From Acidobacteriota bacterium (GTDB lineage: Bacteria > Acidobacteriota > Vicinamibacteria > Vicinamibacterales > UBA823): a stretch of 64,000 bases of DNA. The stretch lies in contig PCAK01000010.1 in NCBI GenBank assembly GCA_002730525.1, positions 1-64,000 on the forward strand, written 5' to 3'. Positions 45,662-55,044 of the stretch are shown here, piece after piece. The position numbers were made by a program, and so were the translations under genes. Below the pieces are notes generated by a model. That model did not search any database. It worked only from the letters and a program-made list of their open reading frames with translations, and was not told the origin of the DNA. Each line of letters opens with the position of its first letter. The first letter of the stretch is position 1.

Positions 45662-46084
45662 ATGGCCCTGCCATCGCAGATCAATCTCGAGATCGTGACC
45701 CCCGACCGGGCGCTCGTGAGCCAGCCCGTCGACGAGGTGCAGATTCCCGGCGAGGAGGGGTACTTCGGCGTGCTGCCCGGGCACACGCCACTCCTGGCCA
45801 CGCTGGAAGTCGGCGAGCTCTGGTACCGGGTCGGCCAGGAGCGCTCGTTCCTCACCGTGGCGTTCGGGTTCGCCGAGGTGCTGCCGGACCGGGTGACGAT
45901 TCTTGCCAAGGTCGCGGAAACCGCCGAGGGCATCGACGTCGAACGCGCCCATTCGGCCCGGAAGCGCGCCGAAGAGCGGCTGACCAAGCGGGTCTCGGAC
46001 CTCGACTTCGAGCGCGCCCGGCTCTCGCTCCTGCGGTCGCTCATCCGGCTGCAGGTCGCGTCGCGCGCTAGGATTCGCGGCTGA
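45662..46084 (+). CDS. atpC: ATP synthase F1 subunit epsilon
   Basis: A 140-aa subunit: an N-terminal beta-sandwich that starts INLEIVTPDRALVSQPVDEVQIPGEEGYFGVLPGHTPLLATL, and a C-terminal helical hairpin (AHSARKRAEERLTKRVSDLDFERARLSLLRSLIRLQVA) that can inhibit hydrolysis. It is the last gene of the ATPase operon; the phosphatase gene begins 49 bp later. Confidence 0.95.
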   Translation: MALPSQINLEIVTPDRALVSQPVDEVQIPGEEGYFGVLPGHTPLLATLEVGELWYRVGQERSFLTVAFGFAEVLPDRVTILAKVAETAEGIDVERAHSARKRAEERLTKRVSDLDFERARLSLLRSLIRLQVASRARIRG

Positions 46085-46133
46085 TCTTCGGCTCAGGTTC
46101 GAAGTCGGCTATCATTTTGCCGCAGGCACCAAC

Positions 46134-46901
46134 ATGAGCGTTGCATGGGCTGTCGTCTCCGACACCGGTCTTCGCCGATCGTCCAACGAAGACAATCACT
46201 GCGCCCGGCCTGACCTCGGCCTGTTCCTGGTGGCCGATGGCATGGGCGGCCACGTCGCAGGCGAGGTGGCTTCCCGGATTGCGGTCGACACGATCGAGGA
46301 ATTCGTCAACCAGACCAAGGCGGCTGGCCCCGACGACACCTGGCCCTTTCCCTTCGACACCGCGCTGGGCACCGACGCCAACCGGATGACGGTGGCGTTT
46401 CGCCTCGCCAATCGGACGATTGCCGCGAAGATGGCCGCGGCCCAGGGCCTGCGTGGCATGGCGACGACCGCCTCGGCGGTCCTCGTACATGGCGAAGAGG
46501 CCGTGGTGGCGCACGTGGGCGACAGCCGGGTCTACCGGCTGCGGGGCGGCGAGCTGGAACGACTGACCGTCGACCACTCGTGGGTGGAAGAGCAGGTACG
46601 CGCCGGCGCCCTCACCCCGGAGGCCGCGCGGCAGCATCCGTGGCGCAACGTAGTCACGCGCGCCTTGTCGGGCGGCGAAGACCCGGTGGTCGATGTCGCG
46701 GAGTACCCGCTGAAACCCGGCGATCGTCTGCTGCTCTGCTCGGACGGGCTGTTCTCCGTGACCCCTGACGAGCAGACCGCCGAGATCCTGGGCAGGGACG
46801 CGCCGCTCGCCGATATCTGCCAGGCGCTGGTCGACGAGGCCAATGCGAAGGGCGGGCCCGACAACATCACGACGCTCGTGCTGCAAATCGATGTTCCATA
46901 A
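46134..46901 (+). CDS. PP2C-family serine/threonine protein phosphatase
   Basis: A 255-aa metal-dependent phosphatase. It starts SDTGLRRSSNEDNHCARPDLGLFLVADGMGGHVAGEVAS, with the metal-binding aspartates of the DGMGG motif. Later motifs are VVAHVGDSRVYRLRGGELERLTVDHSWVEEQ and LLLCSDGLFSVTPDEQ, ending GGPDNITTLVLQI. All are typical of bacterial PstP/PrpC enzymes. No kinase gene is nearby. Its end overlaps the Wzm-type permease by 11 bp, so the phosphatase and the glycan exporter are translationally coupled, which is unusual and hints at control of surface glycan export. Confidence 0.93.
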   Translation: MSVAWAVVSDTGLRRSSNEDNHCARPDLGLFLVADGMGGHVAGEVASRIAVDTIEEFVNQTKAAGPDDTWPFPFDTALGTDANRMTVAFRLANRTIAAKMAAAQGLRGMATTASAVLVHGEEAVVAHVGDSRVYRLRGGELERLTVDHSWVEEQVRAGALTPEAARQHPWRNVVTRALSGGEDPVVDVAEYPLKPGDRLLLCSDGLFSVTPDEQTAEILGRDAPLADICQALVDEANAKGGPDNITTLVLQIDVP

Positions 46902-47685
46902 CCTCGGCCGCCTGCTCCGCTACCGGGGCCTCATCCAGAGCCTGGTGGCCCGGGAGCTGAAGGCGCGCTACAGAGGATCGGTCCTCGGGTTCTTCTGGTC
47001 GTTCATCAATCCGCTCCTGCTCCTGTTGGTCTACTGGTTTGTCTTCAGCGTCGTCCTGCCGGGGATCCGCCCGATCGACGTCCAGCCCTACGCCCTTTTC
47101 ATGTTCTGTGGGCTGTTGCCGTGGACGTGGTTCTCGTCGTCGGTGCTCGAGGCGTCGAACGCGCTGATCATGGGCGGGAACCTCATCAAGAAAGTGCTGT
47201 TTCCGGCCGAGGTGCTGCCGTTCGTCACCGTCTTCGCGAACATGATTCACTTCTTCCTTGGGCTGCCGATCATCGCGGTGGCGCTCGTTTACTTCGAAGT
47301 GCCGATCAACTGGCTGGACCTGCTCTGGCTGCCGGTCATCGTTCTGGTGCAGTTGCTCTTCACGCTCGGCCTGGCGCTGCTCGTCGCGCCGCTGACGGTG
47401 CACTTCCGCGATCTGAAGGACATTCTCGGCAACCTGATGACCTTCTGGTTCTTCGCCACGCCGATCATCTACCCGATGTCGCTGGCACCGGCGGGCGGCA
47501 AGTGGCTGCTCGACCTGAACCCGTTCACGCATCTGGCGATTTCCTATCAGGAAGTACTGTTCTACGACGGTCCGTTCGGCCACTGGAAGTGGCTGCTGGC
47601 GCTGGGCGGCGCGTCGATCGTGCTGTTTCTGGCGGGCTATTTCCTATTCGATCGGCTGCGCGACTCGTTCGCCGAAGAGGTATGA
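46891..47685 (+). CDS. ABC-2 type polysaccharide exporter, permease (Wzm-like)
   Basis: A 264-aa inner-membrane permease with six predicted helices. It starts LIQSLVARELKARYRGSVLGFFWSFINPLLLLLVYWFVF, the ABC2_membrane signature for O-antigen and teichoic-acid exporters. A conserved HFRDLKDILGNLMTFWFFATPIIYPM segment follows. The start ATG 46891 lies inside the end of the phosphatase gene. The partner ATPase follows 7 bp later. Confidence 0.92.
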   Translation: MFHNLGRLLRYRGLIQSLVARELKARYRGSVLGFFWSFINPLLLLLVYWFVFSVVLPGIRPIDVQPYALFMFCGLLPWTWFSSSVLEASNALIMGGNLIKKVLFPAEVLPFVTVFANMIHFFLGLPIIAVALVYFEVPINWLDLLWLPVIVLVQLLFTLGLALLVAPLTVHFRDLKDILGNLMTFWFFATPIIYPMSLAPAGGKWLLDLNPFTHLAISYQEVLFYDGPFGHWKWLLALGGASIVLFLAGYFLFDRLRDSFAEEV

Positions 47686-47692
47686 CGGTCTA

Positions 47693-48997
47693 GTGACCAA
47701 CTCGATCGAGGTCGACAGCGTCTCGAAGGTCTACCGCCGGTTCGCGCGCCGGCGGCAGTTCGCCACGCTGAAGAGCGCGCTCCTGTCGGGGAGCCTCATC
47801 TCGGACCTGCGCCCCGACGAAACCTTCTCCGCGCTGCAGGACGTGTCGCTGGCGGTCCCGCAAGGGCAGACGATCGGCGTCATCGGGCCGAACGGGTCGG
47901 GCAAGAGCACGCTGCTGAAGGTGGTCGCCGGGATCACGAAGCCGACGTCCGGCACGGTCCGCGTCAACGGCCGCATCTCGGCGCTCATCGAGCTGGGCGC
48001 GGGCTTTCACCCCGAGATCAGTGGCCGGGAGAACGTCTTCATCAACGGCATCATGCTGGGCCTGTCGAAGCGGGAGGTGGCCCAGAAGTTCGACGAGATC
48101 GTCGAGTTCGCCCAGCTGGAGGACTTCATCGACGCGCCGGTCAAGACCTACTCCTCCGGGATGTACATGCGCCTTGGGTTCGCCGTGGCCATCAACGTCG
48201 ACCCTGACGTCCTACTGATCGACGAAGTGCTGGCCGTCGGCGATCAGGGATTCACCCACAAGTGCCTCGACAAGTTCGCCGAGTTCCGTCGCCGTGGCAA
48301 GACGATCCTGCTGGTGACGCATTCCCTGGGGCTGGTCGAACGCTTCTGCGACGAGGCCGTCTGGCTCGATGGCGGCCAGGTGAAGGCCACGGGCGACCCG
48401 AAGCGGGTGGTCGATGCCTACCTGATCGACGTCGAGGAAGACGAGGAGCAGCACATCGCCAGCGGCGACGCCAAGGCCCGCGACGCGACGGAGGCCGCGG
48501 CCGACGAGATCGCCGACCCACCCGATATGTTTCAGGCGACCGAGGGTCGCTGGGGATCTCGCGAGATCGAGATCGTCGAGGTCACGTTCGAGGGCGAGGA
48601 CGGTGAGGCCTCGCACGTGTTCCCGAGCGGCGCCCGGATGAGCATCCGGGTTCGGGTCAAGGCGGAGCAGCCGGTCGCGGACTTCGTCTTCGGCATCGGC
48701 CTGTTCAATGCCGAAGGCGTCTGCTGCTACGGCACGAACACGGACCTCGAAGAGTTGAAGTCGGATCGGATGGCCGGCGAGGGTGAGGTCGTCTTCACGA
48801 TTGACACCCTGGACCTGGTCGCGGGCACGTACAAGCTGGACGTGGCCGTCCATAAGCGCGATGGCTATCCCTACGACTACCACCGCTTGCTGTACACCTT
48901 CCGCGTCAAATCGCGAACGAACGACATCGGGATCTTTCGACCGCGCCATCGCTGGACGTTCCCGACCAACATCCGCTTCACCGGACCGCTCGAGTAG
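47693..48997 (+). CDS. ABC-type polysaccharide exporter, ATPase with Wzt carbohydrate-binding domain
   Basis: A 434-aa ATPase. It has Walker A GPNGSGKSTLLKVVAGI, the exporter-type ELGAGFHPEISGRENVFINGIMLG, signature YSSGMYMRLGFAVA and Walker B VLLIDEVLAVGD. After ~250 residues, an acidic linker leads to a beta-sandwich C-terminal domain (SREIEIVEVTFEGEDGEASHVF... to RHRWTFPTNIRF). In Wzt proteins this domain recognises the finished glycan chain. The start is a GTG at 47693. With the Wzm-like gene it would export an O-antigen-like glycan, but no glycosyltransferases are in view. Confidence 0.92.
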   Translation: MTNSIEVDSVSKVYRRFARRRQFATLKSALLSGSLISDLRPDETFSALQDVSLAVPQGQTIGVIGPNGSGKSTLLKVVAGITKPTSGTVRVNGRISALIELGAGFHPEISGRENVFINGIMLGLSKREVAQKFDEIVEFAQLEDFIDAPVKTYSSGMYMRLGFAVAINVDPDVLLIDEVLAVGDQGFTHKCLDKFAEFRRRGKTILLVTHSLGLVERFCDEAVWLDGGQVKATGDPKRVVDAYLIDVEEDEEQHIASGDAKARDATEAAADEIADPPDMFQATEGRWGSREIEIVEVTFEGEDGEASHVFPSGARMSIRVRVKAEQPVADFVFGIGLFNAEGVCCYGTNTDLEELKSDRMAGEGEVVFTIDTLDLVAGTYKLDVAVHKRDGYPYDYHRLLYTFRVKSRTNDIGIFRPRHRWTFPTNIRFTGPLE

Positions 48998-49006
48998 CCG
49001 ACCCAG

Positions 49007-49480
49007 ATGGCGCCCCTGAGCCACGACGAGGCTGCCGCCCTGGTCGCGCGGACGCGGGCCAAAGGCGGGCGCGTCGTGTTCACCAACGGCGTCTTCGATC
49101 TGCTGCACCCCGGACACGTCCGCTATCTGCAGGCCGCGGCGGCGGAGGGCGACTTGCTGATCCTGGGTCTCAACAGTGACCGGTCGGTACGCGCCAGCAA
49201 GGGCGAGGGGCGGCCGATCGTTCCGGCGGCCGAGCGGGCGGAGGTGCTGGAGGCGCTGGCCTGCGTCGACGCGGTCGTGATCTTCGACGAGGCGACGCCC
49301 GCGGAGATCGTCGCGCATCTGGAGCCCGACGTGCTCGTGAAGGGCGCCGACTGGCCCGTCGACGGCATCGTGGGCCGGGAGACGGTCGAGGCGCGCGGCG
49401 GCAAGGTGGTCCGCGTCACGATCGAACAGGGATACTCGACGACGTCGATCGTCGACCGGATCCGCTCGCGAAAGCCCTGA
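49007..49480 (+). CDS. D-glycero-beta-D-manno-heptose 1-phosphate adenylyltransferase
   Basis: A 157-aa nucleotidyltransferase equal to the C-terminal half of E. coli HldE. The signature is [23 protein letters not shown] (HxGH), followed by [21 protein letters not shown] and the [14 protein letters not shown] segment, ending [11 protein letters not shown]. It activates heptose for the LPS inner core or for glycoproteins. As a stand-alone protein it needs a separate heptose kinase, not seen here. It lies 9 bp after the Wzt-like gene. Confidence 0.93.
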   Translation: MAPLSHDEAAALVARTRAKGGRVVFTNGVFDLLHPGHVRYLQAAAAEGDLLILGLNSDRSVRASKGEGRPIVPAAERAEVLEALACVDAVVIFDEATPAEIVAHLEPDVLVKGADWPVDGIVGRETVEARGGKVVRVTIEQGYSTTSIVDRIRSRKP

Positions 49481-49842
49481 CGTCTTCTCTCTCGACAAGG
49501 AACTCAATGGTTCCGGCGGGTGGCGCCGGGTCGGGGGCCCCCCGCTGGCGCGGAGGTCAAGGCCGAGGTCTGGCGCGGGGCGAGGGCGCGCCGGGCTCAG
49601 ACACCCTCGCACGCCGACGGCAGTTGCTACTCTGCACCTGGCGGAGGGGATACCGGCCGTCGACGCGCTGCGGAACTCGCCGGCGACCCTCATCCCCGGC
49701 GCCAGCCTCTAGGGCCGACAGCCGCAGGCTGAGCACCAGCGGGGGAAGCCCGGCGACAGGACCCGCCTAGGCGGCCTGACCCTCGCTTTCGACGCAATCG
49801 AGGCCTGGCTAGGGTGCTACCATCAGAGGTTTCGACCAGACC
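49481..49842. other. Intergenic region before mfd with a dispersed repeat
   Basis: 362 bp without a convincing gene, very GC-rich. It contains copy 2 of the 128-bp repeat (49576-49703). Upstream of mfd, 49705-49842 shows no clear promoter by eye. Confidence 0.6.
49576..49703 (+). repeat. Dispersed intergenic repeat, copy 2 (upstream of mfd)
   Basis: Partner of 34121-34247, in the same orientation and also between two genes, ending 139 bp before mfd. Conserved outer segments flank a ~37-bp centre that differs in sequence but not in length. Both copies carry GGGCTCAGACA near the left end and GCGCTGCGGAACTCGC in the right part. Confidence 0.75.
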
Positions 49843-52800
49843 GTGACGATCCCGACATCTACCTCGCTGTCCGTTCGCGCGCTGCTCAAGAGCGGACTCG
49901 ACCGACTGGCCGGCGCGACCAGCGCCGCGGCGGTCGATGGGCTGACCGCCTCGGCCCGCGCGCTGTTCACGGCCGGCACCGCACGGCGCGACGCCGTCAG
50001 CCTCCTGATCGTGCCGACCGATGCCGAGGTCGACGTGATGACGGCCGACACACGCTTCTTCTTCGCGTCGCTCGAAGGCCTTTCAGCGACCGAAGCCGCG
50101 CGGGCCGTCCTGTCGTTTCCTTCGCTCGAGGTCGATCCGTACCGGGGACTGGCGCCGCACTTCGAGGTCGCCTCGGCGCGGGCCGGCACGCTCTGCGCGC
50201 TCGTGCGTGGCGACGCGCGGATCGTCGTCGCGTCAGTCGCGGCGCTGCTCCCGCGGATGAGCCCGCCCGCAGTGATGCGCGATGCGTCGGCCGTGCTACT
50301 GCCGGGCGCCGAGACCTCCCCGACGTTCCTGGGCGATCGGCTCCTCCGGGCAGGATTCGTGCGCCAGGATCCGGTCGACCTGCACGGCGAGTTCTGCGTT
50401 CGCGGCGGCGTCGTCGACTTCTTCCCCGCCGGCGAGGACCATCCGGTTCGGCTCGAGTTCATCGGCGACGCGGTCGAGTCGATTAGACGCTACGACGCGG
50501 CGACCCAGCGATCGGTCGGGGCGATCGATCAGACGGCGGTGACCCCGGTGCGAGAGCGCCTGGACGACGACGCCTCCAGTTTCCCGAGCCTCGCGTCGGT
50601 CTTCGACTACCTGCCGGCCAGCGGAGGCCGCCTGCTCACCTCCGAGCCCGACGAGGTCGACGGGCAACTCGTCACGGCGTCAGAGCGACTGGCCGTCGCC
50701 TTCGAGGACGCGACGGCTCGTGGCGAGAGTCCGCCTCCGCTCGATCGGATCGCGATTGACACCGACGAGGTCGCGCGCCAGATTGCCGGGGCCGTCCGCC
50801 TGAGCGGGCTCGACCTCGACACGGTTGACGCGGCCGGCGCGGTGCACGTGCCCTGTCAGCCCGCCGTCGAATTCCGTGGCCGGGTCACCGACTGGATGGA
50901 CGATGTCCGGCGGGCGCGCGTCAGTGACGAGCTGGTGCTCTTCGTCGCCACGACCAGCGGGACTGCGCAGCGGACGGTCGAGCTGCTGGCGGAAGGTGGC
51001 CTCCCGTCGGCGGTGGCCGGCAGCGCCGAGCCACCGGCTCGAGCCGCCGCCGTGGTCGCCGTCGGCCAGCTGTCGCGGGGGTTCCGACTCCCCGAGGCCG
51101 GGCTTCAGGTCTACGCCGAAGCCGACGTCTTCGACGAGCCACGCCGGACACACGAGCGCCGGCGCCCCGTGGCGCAGGCCTTCCTGACCGACTTCCGCGA
51201 TCTGAAGGTGGGTGACCACGTCGTGCACGTCGACCACGGCATCGGCGTGTTCGTCGGGCTCCGGCAACTCGAGGTGGGTGACGACGCGCAGGAGTTCATG
51301 GAGCTGCGCTACGCCGAGGACGCCAAGCTCTTCGTGCCGGTCGAGCATCTCGATCTGATTCAGAAGTACAGCGGTGGGAACCGTCCGACGCTCGACCGCC
51401 TGGGCGGGACCTCGTGGGAGCGCGCGAAGACGCGGGTCAAGAAAGCGATGCGCGACATGGCCGAAGAGCTGCTGAAGCTCTACGCCGCGCGTAGGACGAT
51501 CCCGGGCCACGCCTTTGGCGAGGATTCCCACTGGCAGCGCGAATTCGAGGATGCATTCGAGTACGAGTTGACCCGCGATCAGCAGACGGCCGTCAACGAC
51601 ATCAAGGGCGACATGGAAACCCCGGTGCCGATGGATCGCCTGCTCTGCGGCGACGTCGGCTACGGCAAGACGGAAGTGGCTCTACGCGCGGCCTTCAAGG
51701 CGGTCATGGAGGGGAAGCAGGTCGCGCTGCTGGCGCCGACGACGGTCTTGGCGTTTCAGCATGTGCGCACGCTCAAGGAGCGCTTCGCGGCGTTCCCGGT
51801 CACCATCGACCTGCTGAGCCGGTTTCGGTCCAGGGCCGATCAGAAGACCTTGCTGGCGGAGGTCGGCAAGGGGAAGGTCGACATCACGGTCGGCACCCAC
51901 CGTCTACTGTCGAAGGACGTGGCGTTCCGTGACCTCGGGCTGGTGGTCGTCGACGAGGAACAGCGGTTCGGCGTCGCGCACAAGGAACGACTCAAGCAGC
52001 TGCGGCAGCGGGTTGACGTCCTCACGCTGACCGCCACACCGATCCCGCGCACCCTGAACATGTCGCTCGTCGGCATTCGCGATATGTCGGTGATTGAGAC
52101 GCCGCCGAAGGACCGCCTGGCGATCCAGACCAGCGTGGTCCGCTTCGACCGCGCCGTGATTGCCCAGGCGATTCGTCACGAACTGTCGCGCGGGGGGCAG
52201 GTGTACTTCGTCCACAATCGGATCGAGTCGATCGACTCGATCGCCGATCTCGTGACGCGCCTCGTGCCGGATGCCCGGGTGGCGGTCGCGCACGGCCAGC
52301 TGGCCGAGGACGCGCTGGAGCGCTGCATGGTCGGCTTCGTCGACCACCGCTTCGATGTGCTCGTCACGACGACGATCGTCGAGAATGGCCTGGACATTCC
52401 GAACGCCAACACGCTCATCATCAATCACGCCGATCACTTCGGTCTGGCGCAGCTCTACCAGCTGCGCGGCAGGATCGGCCGGTCCGACCGGCGCGCCTAC
52501 GCCTACTTCCTGGTGCCACACGCGGACGCCCTGTCGTCGATCGCTCGGAAGCGGCTGGCGGCCATCCGGGAGTTCAGCGATCTGGGGAGCGGGTTCCGCG
52601 TGGCGGCGCTGGATCTGGAAATCCGCGGCGCCGGCAACCTGCTGGGCGGCGAGCAGAGCGGGCACATCGAGGCCATCGGGTTCGAGATGTACGTCAAGCT
52701 GCTCGAGGAGACGGTCAGCGGGTTGAAGGGTGAGGAGATCGCCGACGAGACACGGGCGGCCGTCAACCTGAAGGTCGACCTGCGGATCGACGAGCAGTAT

Positions 52801-53319
52801 GTGCCCGACATGACGCAGCGCCTGTCGGTGTACCGGCGCGTCGCCAGCGCACACAACGACGCCGATCTCGATCAGGTCCTGGCGGAACTGCGTGATCGGT
52901 ACGGCCCGCCGCCGGCCTCAATCCTCAATCTGGCGGAGTACGGCCGGATAAGGATCCGAGCCGACGCGATGGGGGTCGAGTCGATCGACCGGGACCACGA
53001 CGACGTCGTCGTGAAGTTCCGACCCGAGGCGACGGTCGACCCGGCCCGTGTCCTCGACGTCGTCGGAGTTCGGCCGGACGTCACGCTCATCCCGCCGGGG
53101 TTGCTGAAGGTCGACCTTCGCGCAGCCACCGGAGATGACGGCAGCCGGGCGTCGGAGTCGTGGTGGACGTCGCGGGCCACGACGGGCCAGGTCACGCCGG
53201 GCTTCAGCCGGCGCGCGGTCAACCGTCGGGCGGCTGAGGACCCGCAGGCGCCGACCGGCGTGTTCGCGCGGCTCGGCGGGTTGCTGGCCGAGTTGAGCGC
53301 GCCAACGGATCTCGGCTAA
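49843..53319 (+). CDS. mfd: Transcription-repair coupling factor
   Basis: Removes stalled RNA polymerase from lesions and recruits UvrA (1158 aa). The N-terminal UvrB-like region includes DPVDLHGEFCVRGGVVDFFPAGEDHPVRLEFIGD. The RNA-polymerase-interacting domain begins VGDHVVHVDHGIGVFVGLRQLEVG. The RecG-like translocase has Walker A LCGDVGYGKTEVALRAAFKAV, box VVDEEQRFGVAHKE, TLTATPIPRTLNMSL, and the later QLRGRIGRSDRRAYAYF. A C-terminal domain follows. It starts with a GTG; the frame allows no earlier family-like start. Confidence 0.96.
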   Translation: MTIPTSTSLSVRALLKSGLDRLAGATSAAAVDGLTASARALFTAGTARRDAVSLLIVPTDAEVDVMTADTRFFFASLEGLSATEAARAVLSFPSLEVDPYRGLAPHFEVASARAGTLCALVRGDARIVVASVAALLPRMSPPAVMRDASAVLLPGAETSPTFLGDRLLRAGFVRQDPVDLHGEFCVRGGVVDFFPAGEDHPVRLEFIGDAVESIRRYDAATQRSVGAIDQTAVTPVRERLDDDASSFPSLASVFDYLPASGGRLLTSEPDEVDGQLVTASERLAVAFEDATARGESPPPLDRIAIDTDEVARQIAGAVRLSGLDLDTVDAAGAVHVPCQPAVEFRGRVTDWMDDVRRARVSDELVLFVATTSGTAQRTVELLAEGGLPSAVAGSAEPPARAAAVVAVGQLSRGFRLPEAGLQVYAEADVFDEPRRTHERRRPVAQAFLTDFRDLKVGDHVVHVDHGIGVFVGLRQLEVGDDAQEFMELRYAEDAKLFVPVEHLDLIQKYSGGNRPTLDRLGGTSWERAKTRVKKAMRDMAEELLKLYAARRTIPGHAFGEDSHWQREFEDAFEYELTRDQQTAVNDIKGDMETPVPMDRLLCGDVGYGKTEVALRAAFKAVMEGKQVALLAPTTVLAFQHVRTLKERFAAFPVTIDLLSRFRSRADQKTLLAEVGKGKVDITVGTHRLLSKDVAFRDLGLVVVDEEQRFGVAHKERLKQLRQRVDVLTLTATPIPRTLNMSLVGIRDMSVIETPPKDRLAIQTSVVRFDRAVIAQAIRHELSRGGQVYFVHNRIESIDSIADLVTRLVPDARVAVAHGQLAEDALERCMVGFVDHRFDVLVTTTIVENGLDIPNANTLIINHADHFGLAQLYQLRGRIGRSDRRAYAYFLVPHADALSSIARKRLAAIREFSDLGSGFRVAALDLEIRGAGNLLGGEQSGHIEAIGFEMYVKLLEETVSGLKGEEIADETRAAVNLKVDLRIDEQYVPDMTQRLSVYRRVASAHNDADLDQVLAELRDRYGPPPASILNLAEYGRIRIRADAMGVESIDRDHDDVVVKFRPEATVDPARVLDVVGVRPDVTLIPPGLLKVDLRAATGDDGSRASESWWTSRATTGQVTPGFSRRAVNRRAAEDPQAPTGVFARLGGLLAELSAPTDLG

Positions 53320-53355
53320 GATGGATAGGTCTAACACATTGATTCTGGGGAGCTT

Positions 53356-54453
53356 GTGCGAATAGACCATCGGGCCGGCACGCTGGCGGCCGTCACCATA
53401 GCGCTGAGTGTTGCTGCGGCTGGCGCGGCCGCGGCGCAGAACATCATCCTGCAGGAGATCCTGGTCAAGGTGAATGGCGCGATCATTACGAAGACCGAGC
53501 TCGAAGAGCGCCAGGTCCAACTGCTCCGCGAGTACCGCCAGCAGGGCCTCATCAGCGAGACGACCGGCGATGCCGAGCTGGAAGCCTTCCTCAACGAGGC
53601 GACGCCGCAGATCGTCGTCGATGCGATCGACGAGCTGCTGATCCTGCAGCACGGGCGCGACCTGGGCATCGAGATGGACGACGAACGGTTCGCCGGAATC
53701 GTCGACAACGTCAAGGAACAGAACAACATCGCGACCGACGAGGAGTTCAACGAGGTGCTGGCGGCCGAAGGCATGACGATGGAGGATCTCGAGCGGGCGA
53801 TGGAGCGGCAGTTCATCATCTCCAGCGTCCAGCAGATCGAGGTGATCGGCAAGGTCGCCATGACCGACACTGAGGCCCGCGAGTACTACGACCGCAACAC
53901 CGACGAGTATCGGACGCCGGGCCAGATCGCGCTGCGGGAGATCCTGGTCGCCGCGCCCGCCGACGCCGCGACCGGCGCCGACAACCGTCTGGTCAGCGCT
54001 GCGGCGGAAGCCGAGCTCGAGGCGCGGTTCCAGGCCGCCCTGGCGCGTGTCGCGGCCGGCGAGACCTTTGCCACCGTGGCGACTGAGGCCTCCGACGCGC
54101 CGTCCAGCGCCAACGGCGGACTGATAGGTCCATTGAGTGAAGACGATCTGGCGCCCGCCGTCGCTGCGCTCCTCGAGGGGCTGGCCGCGGGCGAGATCAG
54201 CGAACCGGTGCGCACCGCGATCGGCTACCAGGTGTTTCTGCTGGAGTCCTCGACGCCGGCGACCCGCCAGCCATTCGACGAGGTGCGCGACGACATCGCC
54301 AACCGCGTCTTCAACGAACGCCGCCAGGACGAGTTCAACGAGTTCATGGGCCGGCTGCACGTCGAGGCGATCCTCGAGTGGAATAACGAGAACCTCCAGC
54401 AGGCGTACGAGAACCGGATGCAGGCGATCCAGGGGCCCACGGCCGGGTCCTGA
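53356..54453 (+). CDS. SurA-like periplasmic chaperone with a PpiC peptidyl-prolyl isomerase domain
   Basis: A 365-aa exported protein: signal peptide (HRAGTLAAVTIALSVAAAGAAAAQ, cleavage likely after AAAAQ), then a SurA-N-type helical domain (EILVKVNGAIITKTELEERQ). A parvulin domain follows around residues 195-300, with a QIALREILVAAP start, ETFATVATEASDAPSSANGGLIGPL and the GYQVFLLES end. It probably helps fold outer-membrane proteins. It starts with GTG at 53356, 36 bp after mfd. Family assignment is good; identity with SurA itself is likely but not proven. Confidence 0.88.
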   Translation: MRIDHRAGTLAAVTIALSVAAAGAAAAQNIILQEILVKVNGAIITKTELEERQVQLLREYRQQGLISETTGDAELEAFLNEATPQIVVDAIDELLILQHGRDLGIEMDDERFAGIVDNVKEQNNIATDEEFNEVLAAEGMTMEDLERAMERQFIISSVQQIEVIGKVAMTDTEAREYYDRNTDEYRTPGQIALREILVAAPADAATGADNRLVSAAAEAELEARFQAALARVAAGETFATVATEASDAPSSANGGLIGPLSEDDLAPAVAALLEGLAAGEISEPVRTAIGYQVFLLESSTPATRQPFDEVRDDIANRVFNERRQDEFNEFMGRLHVEAILEWNNENLQQAYENRMQAIQGPTAGS

Positions 54454-54498
54454 GTCGTCCGAGACCTCGTCGGCATCCGCGCGACCGACCCAAGCTCA

Positions 54499-55044
54499 AT
54501 GAGTGATCCGTCCGCAGGAACCACCGACCCGACGCTCGAGTCGACAACGCCTCTCGAGGCGGCCTGGTACGCCGTCTGGACCAGGTCGCGGCACGAGCAG
54601 GTCGTGCGCGAGCAGCTGGCGCAGAAGCAGATCGAAGCGTTTCTGCCCACCGTGACCCGATGGAGTCGGTGGAAAGATCGTAAGAAGAAGGTCGACTGGC
54701 CGCTGTTTCCCGGGTACTGCTTCGCCAAGTTCGATGCCTCGACGCGACTCACGGTGCTGAAGTGCGCCGGGGTCGTGAGCATCGTGTCGTTCGACGGCAC
54801 GCTCGCGCCGATTCCCAGCCAGGAGATCGACGCGATCCGCCAGCTGGTCGAGAGTGAGCTGCAGTACGACCCGTGCCCCTTCATGCACGAAGGGATGGTG
54901 GTCGAGGTCGTGCATGGGCCGCTGGCGGGCGTCGTCGGCCGGCTGGTGCGAAAGGGCGCGCATGCCCGCCTGGTGCTCTCGGTCGACCTGATCGGGCAGG
55001 CCGTGAGCGTCGACGTCGAGGCCGCCGATGTCCGACCCTACTGA
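54499..55044 (+). CDS. NusG-family transcription antiterminator (RfaH/UpxY-like paralogue)
   Basis: A 181-aa NusG-type protein. The NGN domain starts AAWYAVWTRSRHEQVVREQLAQKQIEAFLPTVTRWSRWKDRKKKVDWPLFPGYCFAKFD, and the C-terminal KOW-type domain has EGMVVEVVHGPLAGVVGRLVRKG. The W-x-x-RKKKVDWPLFPGYCF pattern is that of specialised paralogues that act on long surface-polysaccharide operons rather than of housekeeping NusG. It overlaps dusB by 17 bp. Its target operon cannot be told, but a glycan-export locus lies only ~5 kb upstream. Confidence 0.88.
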   Translation: MSDPSAGTTDPTLESTTPLEAAWYAVWTRSRHEQVVREQLAQKQIEAFLPTVTRWSRWKDRKKKVDWPLFPGYCFAKFDASTRLTVLKCAGVVSIVSFDGTLAPIPSQEIDAIRQLVESELQYDPCPFMHEGMVVEVVHGPLAGVVGRLVRKGAHARLVLSVDLIGQAVSVDVEAADVRPY

